Positions 23,259 to 28,453 of a stretch of 28,455 nt of DNA are shown piece after piece. Source of the DNA: DAIOFH01 sp036745875 (GTDB lineage: Bacteria > Planctomycetota > SZUA-567); NCBI GenBank assembly GCA_036745875.1, contig DAIOFH010000041.1, forward strand, positions 1 to 28,455. Reading direction: 5' to 3'. The notes under the pieces are model-generated. The model worked only from the letters and a program-made list of their open reading frames with translations. It was not told where the DNA came from and did no database searches. The position numbers and the translations under genes were made by a program. The stretch's first letter is position 1. Every line of letters begins with the position of its first letter.

Positions 23259-23840
23259 ATGGAAATAAAAAAATGGGGTCGTTTGCATGACAGTGTGATT
23301 GCCGAAATTTCCGCCCGCGACCCGGAGGAAGTGGGATTACCCGTCAAGATATTCATCCCGTTGCCGGATGAGGCCAAGATCGGCGACGGTTTTTGCGACG
23401 ATACGATTTATCCGCGCCCGGTTTATGGCGATCGCTTCGACGCGGAGTTGCCGGGATGGGTTTTGTCGGAAGACGCGTTGGATTTAGCGAAAGCGGAGAA
23501 AGTCGCCGCCATCGATAGCAGGACGTCCGAACTGATCAAACGCGGTTTCGAGTACGCGGAAAAGCGATTCTCCATGTCCGACGCGGCACAGCGCAACTGG
23601 ACGGCGCTGGCTGCTGGTTTGGCGAATGACATGATCTCGTTTCCGATGCCTGTTTCCACGGTCGATGAAGCCTCTCATATGCTCAAGAGCGCCAACGAGC
23701 TAAAAGCATTCCTCGGCGCTTACCTCATGTACCAGGCGAACCCGGACGAACCACTCGGCAGCGGCCGGGCCTTGAAGGAATTGGTCGCAGCCGCCGAAGC
23801 GGTCGGGGAAGTGGAGGCGATTGTCGATGACCGCGAATAA
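23259..23840 (+). CDS. DUF4376 tail-fibre accessory protein
   Basis: A 193-aa protein. The N-third (residues 1-75) is beta-rich (VGLPVKIFIPLPDEAKIGDG). Residues ~80-170 match the DUF4376 domain: LAKAEKVAAIDSRTSELIKR, GFEYAEKRFSMSDAAQRNWT, then the helical ANELKAFLGAYLMYQ. DUF4376 proteins commonly follow tail-fibre genes and are thought to be fibre assembly or accessory proteins. SD AAGGGG is 8 nt before ATG 23259. It is the last gene before the second late promoter. Confidence 0.78.
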   Translation: MEIKKWGRLHDSVIAEISARDPEEVGLPVKIFIPLPDEAKIGDGFCDDTIYPRPVYGDRFDAELPGWVLSEDALDLAKAEKVAAIDSRTSELIKRGFEYAEKRFSMSDAAQRNWTALAAGLANDMISFPMPVSTVDEASHMLKSANELKAFLGAYLMYQANPDEPLGSGRALKELVAAAEAVGEVEAIVDDRE

Positions 23841-23894
23841 GCCGATGTGGTGGCAATGTCTTTGTCCGAAATATGGCAGGTTACAATCGCGACT

Positions 23895-23919
23895 TCGAAA
23901 AATAGTCGTGTACGGTCGT
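23895..23919 (+). repeat. Partial copy of the MFS-flanking repeat
   Basis: TTCGAAAAATAGTCGTGTAC (23895-23914) matches the inner half of the inverted repeats at 2412-2448 and 3841-3878. It lies 75 bp upstream of the second late promoter palindrome. The GCATACCCC end is missing. The 320-bp gap 23841-24160 holds this piece, the second late promoter and a terminator-like hairpin; no gene is seen. Confidence 0.65.
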
Positions 23920-23994
23920 GGGGACAGAAGAAACCGGCAATTTCTTTGATGGCAAAAAACACCCGTGAATCGCGGTGAAAAGTGGCCATACCAT

Positions 23995-24068
23995 ATGCGG
24001 TATGCATTGTTTCAAAACGCCAAAAGTACTCAAATAGCCTTTGAAATCGGGAATTTTCGTGCTATACC
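23995..24068 (+). promoter_or_regulatory. Late promoter 2 with upstream palindrome
   Basis: ATGCGGTATGCAT (23995-24007), TTGAAA (24041-24046), a 16-nt spacer and TATACC (24063-24068). Every element is at the same spacing as in late promoter 1 at 3995-4068. The intervening sequence has diverged but keeps AATTTT in the spacer. It should drive the second adhesin and the lysis-type genes separately from the main operon. Confidence 0.75.
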
Positions 24069-24092
24069 GAAGTGAGAGTTCGAACTCCCGTC

Positions 24093-24125
24093 GGCGTCAA
24101 ATGTCGGAGACATTCCACGCCTTTT
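24093..24125 (+). terminator. Weak terminator-like hairpin after late promoter 2
   Basis: GGCGT (24093-24097) pairs with ACGCC (24117-24121), and inside it ATGTC (24101-24105) with GACAT (24109-24113), followed by four T residues. It lies between the promoter and the first gene, matching the arrangement at late promoter 1, though the T-run is short. Confidence 0.55.
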
Positions 24126-24160
24126 CGAGTAAATGCGAATGCTATTTAAAGGAAATAAAT

Positions 24161-24963
24161 ATGTCTGATAACTGCGCGAAAGATATCAATCTCAACATCA
24201 AGATTTCCGGCAACTGTGGTGAAGACGACAAGAAAAAGGACAAGTGCCGACCGCATGACCACGGCTGTGTAGTCGTGCCCGTCTGTGGTTGCCATGCGGG
24301 TGGTTCGCTCCCGTGGGGCGGTGAACCGGGTGATCATCTCGTCAAGGACGATGATAACAAGCCCGTATGGAAGCCATCAAAAGATTGCGACTGTGAACCG
24401 GTGGAGGGCATTCCGGAAGGAGGCAATCCGGGTGAAGTCATCACGAAGGACGAGGATAACAACACTGTCTGGAAACCGATCGAGGAGTGTGAATGCAATC
24501 CTGACGCCCTCCTTCCTGACGGAGGCGAACCGAATGATGTTCTAACGAAAGATCAGGATAACAAACCTATGTGGAGACCCGCAGCTAAGTGCGAGTGCGA
24601 ATCCACCATGCCCATTTCTGAACGAACCTATGAGGAATCTGCCACATTCACCGCACCGAAAACCGGCTATTACCGCATTACGTGCGTTGGCGGGGGCGGG
24701 GGCGGCGGTGGTTCCGCTACAGTCAGTGGTGAGGTACCGCCCAAGGTGTTTCTGCCGGCATTAATGGCAATAGCCTTGTAGTGAACCCAGGGATGAATAA
24801 CCATGCATATGGTGGAGCTTGTGTAGGTGCATTTTCGAGAAATGGAAAATTGTACTCCCGTGGCGGGAGTGGGGGATACTCCGAATACTATCCGGGCATC
24901 ACGGTTGAAAGATCGACGGATGGGGGGGCCGGATTACCAGGATTGATCATTATCGAATGGTAG
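24161..24963 (+). pseudogene. Second glycine-rich tail adhesin, frameshifted
   Basis: Starting at ATG 24161 (SD AAAGGA), the reading frame gives 206 aa and stops at 24781. The -1 frame then continues the same domain without a break to 24963 (GVSAGINGNSLVVNPGMNNH, then ending GAGLPGLIIIEW). Restoring one G near 24731 (GGTGAGG to GGTGGAGG) would join them as a 267-aa protein reading SGGGTAQGVSAG. No slippery heptamer is in phase, so this looks like a one-base deletion or a sequencing error rather than programmed frameshifting. Residues 50-150 hold three ~34-residue repeats (GGxPGDxLxKDxDNKPVWKP, then CDC/CEC). The tip matches the glycine-rich end of the 772-aa fibre (ATFTAPKTGYYRITCVGGGG). Confidence 0.78.
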
Positions 24964-24974
24964 TTTCATCGTCC

Positions 24975-24996
24975 GGGCGCGGTCCGTACCGCGCCC
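24975..24996 (+). other. Perfect 9-bp hairpin upstream of holin-like gene
   Basis: GGGCGCGGT (24975-24983) and ACCGCGCCC (24988-24996) pair with a 4-nt loop. No T-run follows, so termination is doubtful; it may be a processing or stability hairpin between the adhesin and the next gene. Confidence 0.6.
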
Positions 24997-25027
24997 AGTA
25001 TTTGTGACAAATGACAAAGGAAAAGAT

Positions 25028-25540
25028 ATGCGAAATTTCTGTTTCATCATTAGCTTTGTATTATTGGTAATAATTCTACTTGCTTCGGCGACACATGCCG
25101 GCGTTCCGGCGATCACGCCGCTGGATTTCGATCCGGGCGCGGCATTGGGAGTCGTCCAAGAGGCCCACTGGATCTGGAAGTTGCTGGCCAGCGAAATCAT
25201 CGCCGTCATCGGCGGTTGGGTGTATTGCTATATCCAGAATCGTTGTGAAGAGACGAAATATTTCAAGGCGATCACAGTCATTAAAAACGCTGTCACGTCC
25301 TGCTATCACGAGTATGTCAGAGAAATCAAAATGGCCTCGGAAGACGGCAAGCTCACTATCGAAGAAAAGAACAATGCCCTACGCATGGCCTATCAAAAAG
25401 CTATTGACTTCGCCCGTACCGACGGGTTCGACCTCCTGAAGGTGTTTGCCAAAGACACCGTACTCAGGTTGATTGAAAAATATGTCGGCGAATCGAAGGC
25501 CAAGGCGGTGGTCGCCCCTTTGCCCGATTTGGAGCCCTGA
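25028..25540 (+). CDS. Holin-like membrane protein (LLH-type)
   Basis: A 170-aa protein. Residues 1-23 form a signal or first membrane segment (FCFIISFVLLVIILLASATH, A-H-A-like end). A second segment lies at ~48-69 (IWKLLASEIIAVIGGWVYCY). The C-terminal 100 residues are soluble and helical (VIKNAVTSCYHEYVREIKMA, EEKNNALRMAYQKAIDFA). This two-segment plus helical tail layout resembles LLH-family phage holins. ATG 25028 (MRNFCF) has AAAGGA upstream and is preferred to an ATG at 25004. It would permeabilise the inner membrane at lysis. The family match is by pattern only. Confidence 0.62.
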   Translation: MRNFCFIISFVLLVIILLASATHAGVPAITPLDFDPGAALGVVQEAHWIWKLLASEIIAVIGGWVYCYIQNRCEETKYFKAITVIKNAVTSCYHEYVREIKMASEDGKLTIEEKNNALRMAYQKAIDFARTDGFDLLKVFAKDTVLRLIEKYVGESKAKAVVAPLPDLEP

Positions 25541-25743
25541 CCTGGCTCCGGGCCCACCTTGGCCAGGCCGGGACCGACCGGCGGGGGTTGTGGATCGACG
25601 ATCGTGAAACCGGTACCCGCGCAAGGCTTGGCCTCGTTGGCGCTGAACTGGCGCAGGAGTTGTATCTGCGCGGCAATGCCCGGGCCGGCCGGGAGGCGCT
25701 TCGGGAACCGCTCTTCGGCTTTTGGTTTTCCAAACATTTTTAA
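25537..25743 (+). CDS. Small unknown protein with non-ATG start
   Basis: A 68-aa reading frame with no ATG/GTG/TTG near its 5' end. The likely start is CTG 25537, overlapping the preceding stop (CCCTGA) with GGAG only 2 nt upstream; a TTG at about 25586 is an alternative. The predicted protein is compositionally sensible (DRRGLWIDDRETGTRARLGL, VGAELAQELYLRGNARAGRE) and ends FGFWFSKHF. Codon use is GC3-rich like the neighbours, which supports coding over noise. I do not recognise it. It lies where spanins or lysis regulators often are, but lacks a signal or lipobox. Confidence 0.5.
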   Translation: MTWLRAHLGQAGTDRRGLWIDDRETGTRARLGLVGAELAQELYLRGNARAGREALREPLFGFWFSKHF

Positions 25744-25758
25744 ACAAGGACCACTATC

Positions 25759-26058
25759 ATGAACGCACAGGAACGCATCGACACGGCAGTACGGAACATC
25801 CTGTCCGGCAACAACGGCTGCGGCACCCTCGCCCGCGCGGCCATGGATGGAGACGGGGAGTATTTCGCCCTGGCGGTACGTCCCGTCGTCGATATCTACG
25901 AACAGGAAATCGCGGCAGTCCGCCAGCAGCGCGACTACGCCAACCGCGACAATGAAATCAAACGCTTTGCCCTCGAAACGGTCGTCTCCAACATTACCCT
26001 GCCTGAAGGTCCGGTCAAAGACGCCGTAAAGGCGGCATTGCCGAACCGCACCATTTAA
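25759..26058 (+). CDS. Hypothetical protein
   Basis: A 99-aa protein with AAGGA 9 nt before its ATG. It is amphipathic and mostly helical (NAQERIDTAVRNILSGNNGC, YEQEIAAVRQQRDYANRDNE, ALETVVSNITLPEGPVKDAV). No membrane segment or catalytic motif is visible. The position in the lysis-type cluster says little by itself. Its stop codon directly adjoins family 1 hairpin copy D. Confidence 0.7.
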   Translation: MNAQERIDTAVRNILSGNNGCGTLARAAMDGDGEYFALAVRPVVDIYEQEIAAVRQQRDYANRDNEIKRFALETVVSNITLPEGPVKDAVKAALPNRTI

Positions 26059-26198
26059 AGCATTTTAAGAATTTTCGTGATAATAAGAAGTTAGTCGTCT
26101 CCAGTCGCTTGCGTGATATTTCGCCAAACCACCGGCGAAAAATCACAACGCTCCTTCCAGCGCCCAACTTCAATTATCACAGAATTTCTTAAAATGCT
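26059..26198 (+). repeat. Family 1 intercistronic hairpin, copy D
   Basis: AGCATTTTAAGAATTTTCGT...ATAAT (26059-26084) pairs with 26173-26198 at 23 Watson-Crick and one wobble of 26 positions. The core 26101-26162 nearly matches copy B and forms an inner stem (GCGTGATATTTCGCC with GGCGAAAAATCACAACGC). It starts the base after the upstream stop and ends 2 nt before ATAAGGA of the next gene. It is the most intact copy. Confidence 0.88.
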
Positions 26199-26212
26199 AT
26201 AAGGATCACCGA

Positions 26213-26554
26213 ATGACCAATAAATGCGAGTCCCACGACAAATGTTTTGAGCGCGTCTATAACACCGTCGAATCGCTTGGCGGCAAGGTCGACGCGGGAT
26301 TTTCCCGGATCACCGAGCAGTTGACCAAAGGGGCGATCCTGAATGAAAAACTGCTGTTGCTCATCGATCAGCGCGAAAAAGACCATAGTGAGTTCAAAAC
26401 CCGCATGGAAGCCGAACTACAGCGGCTCAAAACAGTCGGGCGGGTTGATTGGGCGGGGCAGGCGGTGATGCTTGTACGCGGCCTGATCGAAAAAGGCATT
26501 CTTATCGCCGTTGCCATGATGTGGTATGCCGCGCAAAACGGCTGGGGCAAGTAA
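26213..26554 (+). CDS. XhlA-like holin-associated membrane protein
   Basis: A 113-aa protein with the XhlA layout: an N-terminal charged region (CESHDKCFERVYNTVESLGG), a heptad-type coiled coil (residues ~30-75, ITEQLTKGAILNEKLLLLID) and one C-terminal membrane segment (~91-108, LIEKGILIAVAMMWYAAQNG). In PBSX, XhlA works with a holin in release. The ATG has AAGGA 8 nt upstream. It is the last gene before a strong terminator. Confidence 0.7.
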   Translation: MTNKCESHDKCFERVYNTVESLGGKVDAGFSRITEQLTKGAILNEKLLLLIDQREKDHSEFKTRMEAELQRLKTVGRVDWAGQAVMLVRGLIEKGILIAVAMMWYAAQNGWGK

Positions 26555-26723
26555 TACCGTTTCCAGTTGGGATTTTCCGTCCCTGCTTTGCGATTTTCAG
26601 TATGCTGTCTCTTTACTGTTGCGCATGTTACATGGTGAACTACTAGACCGCTAAACGAAGTTTTTCAACTGAAATCGCTATTTCTCCACCTGTTTGACTT
26701 TCATATATCTCGAATTTTCTTCC

Positions 26724-26756
26724 AGTCTCCCCGGGAAAATCGCGGGGAGACTTTTT
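26724..26756 (+). terminator. Strong intrinsic terminator ending the phage late genes
   Basis: AGTCTCCCCG (26724-26733) pairs perfectly with CGGGGAGACT (26743-26752), then TTTTT (26752-26756). It marks the likely right end of phage transcription. It lies 170 nt after the XhlA-like gene. Confidence 0.88.
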
Positions 26757-26947
26757 AATTTCCCATAATTGATGATGATTTATACGAATATACTGATATG
26801 ACGTAATAACCAATTTTGTCGAAATCAAAATAAATTTCATATGCCGCCAGGCACTAGGAATTGGGGTGACGAGATTATTTTGGTCTAGTCATAGTGTCCG
26901 ATAAAAGATTAAGGAAAACCATCTCCGTATAATCCGATAAAAGAGCA
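26757..26947. other. AT-rich gene-free stretch with a 12-bp direct repeat
   Basis: After the terminator the sequence becomes markedly AT-rich compared with the phage genes. No convincing gene is seen up to mraZ. TCCGATAAAAGA occurs twice, at 26897-26908 and 26933-26944 (36 bp apart), just upstream of the mraZ promoter. This may be an activator site or a remnant at the phage-host boundary. No copy of the tRNA sequence is visible here. Confidence 0.5.
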
Positions 26948-26976
26948 TTGACAAAGATCTGTGGATCTTATATAAG
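26948..26976 (+). promoter_or_regulatory. mraZ promoter with palindromic spacer
   Basis: TTGACA (26948-26953), a 17-nt spacer and TATAAG (26971-26976) make a strong sigma-70 promoter. The spacer holds an inverted repeat AAGATC-TGTG-GATCTT (26954-26969), a likely operator because a protein bound between -35 and -10 would block or remodel transcription. The leader to mraZ is about 220 nt. I see no TGGG direct repeats typical of MraZ boxes. Confidence 0.75.
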
Positions 26977-27082
26977 TAGTGAGGAACAGTTGAGAATAGC
27001 TTGAAGTAGCGACTATTATCCAAAATCGCCACTCTCTCACCACTGTTTTTCCAAAAAATAATCAGGTTACGATAGGACGATT

Positions 27083-27192
27083 CCTAGCGTTTTTTGCCTA
27101 ATAGCTCGTTCCTTGTTGCGTTTTACGGTTAAACCGGGACAAACCCCAAAAGGCGTCAAGGAGAGGTCAACTATCATATAAAACGCAATAGG
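27083..27192 (+). repeat. Family 2 hairpin in the mraZ leader (copy 3)
   Basis: The outer arms TAGCGTTTTTTGCCTAATAG (27085-27104) and CTATCATATAAAACGCAATA (27171-27190) pair, with CCTA/TAGG at the ends. The inner stem is CCTTG-GC-TTTT (27111-27124) with AAAAGGCGTCAAGG (27148-27161). The innermost stem is CGGTT-AA-ACCG. The right arm includes AATAGG, part of the mraZ Shine-Dalgarno. Confidence 0.72.
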
Positions 27193-27201
27193 ACATACTT
27201 C

Positions 27202-27669
27202 ATGCTTGTCAACGAGCCATATTATTACGGCAGCGCTGAGAACAAGCTGAACTCAAAAGGTCAGGTAGCCATACCCGCCCGTTTTCGTCCAACTTCCACC
27301 GAAGAAGGCGAACGAAAAAACTATGTCCTGGTACGCGGCGAAGGGCAATGCATTTATATGTATACCCATCAGCGCTTCGCCGGCGTCAAAGACAATGTAA
27401 AACACATTGCCGATGAAACCGACGACGACGGTTTTTATCGCACGTTCATGAAAGAGATCCAGTCGGTCGAGCTCGATACGCAGGGGCGATTTGTTTTGCC
27501 CCAGGTATTGATGAAGGAAGTCGGCATTAAAGGGCCGTCTATTCTTTTTATCGGCATGGACGACCGTATCGAGATCTGGGATCCGGATGTCTACGAGCGC
27601 GGGTCCGCCGCCAGCCAGCACTACGAGGAAACGCGCAAGAAGGCGGCACGAAAGATATTCGGCATTTGA
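27202..27669 (+). CDS. mraZ: MraZ transcriptional regulator
   Basis: A 155-aa MraZ, a ring-forming DNA-binding protein with two AbrB-like repeats. Repeat 1 is KLNSKGQVAIPARFRP (near residue 15), with KGQ instead of the usual KGR. Repeat 2 is SVELDTQGRFVLPQVLMKEV (near residue 92), with the classical DxxGR. In most bacteria mraZ leads the division and cell-wall cluster and is followed at once by rsmH. Here the next 786 nt contain only a small unknown gene and RNA-like structure, so it is uncoupled from that cluster within this window. The start has TAGGA about 9 nt upstream, inside the hairpin arm. It is the clearest host-type protein gene in the window. Confidence 0.93.
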   Translation: MLVNEPYYYGSAENKLNSKGQVAIPARFRPTSTEEGERKNYVLVRGEGQCIYMYTHQRFAGVKDNVKHIADETDDDGFYRTFMKEIQSVELDTQGRFVLPQVLMKEVGIKGPSILFIGMDDRIEIWDPDVYERGSAASQHYEETRKKAARKIFGI

Positions 27670-27743
27670 ATTGGATTTTTGGCAGTTGTTGTTGTTGTAC
27701 AATCGCCGGCCGGGTTCGGGGGAATCCAGTCAGCGGAATAAGG

Positions 27744-27786
27744 GAAAAACGCTCGGGACCAACACGGGGAACGGGCTGGCGTTTTC
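27744..27786 (+). other. Hairpin with GCGTTTT/AAAACGC arms after mraZ
   Basis: GAAAAACGC (27744-27752) pairs with GCGTTTTC (27779-27786). The arms have the same motif as family 2 in inverted order. No T-run follows. The 328-bp stretch 27670-27997 otherwise contains no gene I can support, only this and the family 2 copy at 27887. Confidence 0.45.
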
Positions 27787-27886
27787 TGTCGACACGAAGA
27801 AAAGGCCGCCAACCGCCAGTCCTTCAGCTGGACGGCGACCAAATGGGGATGGCAATCCGGCCGGGGGGCCGCCTTGCCGATATTAT

Positions 27887-27985
27887 GGTGTTTTCTGAAA
27901 TGCCGGCCCTCTCTTTGCGCGTTTGACTTGGCACAGTTGTGCCGTAAAACGCAACAGGGAGGTCTGTCATTTCCGAAAACGCGCC
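27887..27985 (+). repeat. Family 2 intercistronic hairpin, copy 2
   Basis: GGTGTTTTCTGAAATG (27887-27902) pairs with CATTTCCGAAAACGCGCC (27968-27985). Inside, CCTCTC (about 27908-27913) pairs with GGGAGG (27957-27962). Then TTGCG...TTT pairs with AAAACGCAA, and GGCAC with GTGCC around an AGTT loop. This is the same nested order as copy 1 at 8651. It ends 2 nt before AAGGGGGG of the next gene. Confidence 0.75.
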
Positions 27986-27997
27986 AAGGGGGGTAAT

Positions 27998-28216
27998 ATG
28001 GTTATACGACCGCTGATGGTCGGGTATTCCATGGGGGAAACGGGCCGATCCGCCGCCAAACTCGGGGGAGTAGGTGGGTCGGCCAATTCTTTTTCCATGA
28101 CTCTTGATCAATTCGCGCAAAAAAGCATTTCCAGAAACAACAGCAAAACGTTCAGCCTGCCGCCAGTGTACAAAATGATGGGTTCAGTGGAACTTGTCGC
28201 CAATGATCTGTCGTAA
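27998..28216 (+). CDS. Small unknown protein after mraZ
   Basis: A 72-aa protein with AAGGGGGG six bases before its ATG and a family 2 hairpin just upstream. It is Ser/Gly-rich (MGETGRSAAKLGGVGGSANS, MTLDQFAQKSISRNNSK) without membrane or catalytic motifs. I do not recognise a family. The strong ribosome site and structured leader support it as a gene. It is not rsmH, the usual mraZ partner. Confidence 0.6.
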   Translation: MVIRPLMVGYSMGETGRSAAKLGGVGGSANSFSMTLDQFAQKSISRNNSKTFSLPPVYKMMGSVELVANDLS

Positions 28217-28231
28217 CAATGATGATTGTCC

Positions 28232-28261
28232 TTGACATTTGCTTCCGCCTTTTGCTATAAC
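28232..28261 (+). promoter_or_regulatory. Sigma-70 promoter of the terminal RNA unit
   Basis: A perfect TTGACA (28232-28237), an 18-nt spacer and TATAAC (28256-28261). Transcription should begin near 28268. It lies 15 bp after the small gene, so the downstream RNA has its own strong start. Confidence 0.82.
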
Positions 28262-28267
28262 AGGCCT

Positions 28268-28453
28268 TAACGCGGAGGTATTGTAGGTCAATGTGATACC
28301 GGATAAGCGGATTTCATTTTTTCGATATGGTTGTCGAAAAAGGGAGGTTCGCCGGTTCGGTCAGCGTCGCCCCAGCAAAAACACCGGATACGCGTCCCTC
28401 TTTTTCGCAGCGCTGTCGCGAAAATGAAATGGCGCGCATCCGGTGTTTTTTTT
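28268..28453 (+). ncRNA. Candidate ~186-nt structured RNA or attenuated leader
   Basis: From the inferred start to the T-run there are about 186 nt with no useful open frame. ACCGGATAAGCGGATTTCAT (28298-28317) pairs long-range with the segment 28417-28446 (GAAAATGAAAT, then GCGCATCCGGT). CGAAAAAGGGAG (28335-28346) pairs with the 28396-28408 region. A competing local pairing uses 28380-28394 with 28433-28447. Length, strong promoter and a long rod resemble 6S RNA, but I cannot identify a family. It could equally be a leader with attenuation for a gene beyond the window. Confidence 0.5.
28380..28453 (+). terminator. Intrinsic terminator at the right edge
   Basis: AACACCGGATACGCG (28380-28394) pairs with CGCGCATCCGGTGTT (28433-28447), with 14 of 15 positions matching. 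An inner TTTTCGC/GCGAAAA hairpin lies in between, and eight T residues (28446-28453) follow. The same right arm can instead pair with 28296-28310, so termination may be switchable. Confidence 0.75.

Noticed and set aside
24700..24760. Programmed -1 frameshift in the second adhesin
   Set aside because: The -1 frame has a TGA at 24730-24732, so the shift must occur after it, and no X XXY YYZ heptamer is in phase there.
24781..24963. Separate 60-codon gene starting at GTG 24781
   Set aside because: It has no ribosome site and continues the glycine-rich domain of the upstream frame; better explained as the far side of a frameshift.
23186..26198. CRISPR array made of the intergenic repeats
   Set aside because: The repeats are hairpin elements far apart at gene junctions, with no regular spacers and no cas genes.
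26643..26840. 65-codon minus-strand frame in the AT-rich right flank
   Set aside because: Its tail (GRKFEIYESQTGGEIAISVE) looks slightly protein-like and could be an old transposase remnant, but the frame runs through the strong terminator hairpin and has no ribosome site.
28268..28453. SRP 4.5S RNA or tmRNA
   Set aside because: I do not see the GGAAG/AGCA-type SRP apical motif or a tRNA-like acceptor/T-arm end; only the size and hairpin form are suggestive, which fits 6S or a leader better.
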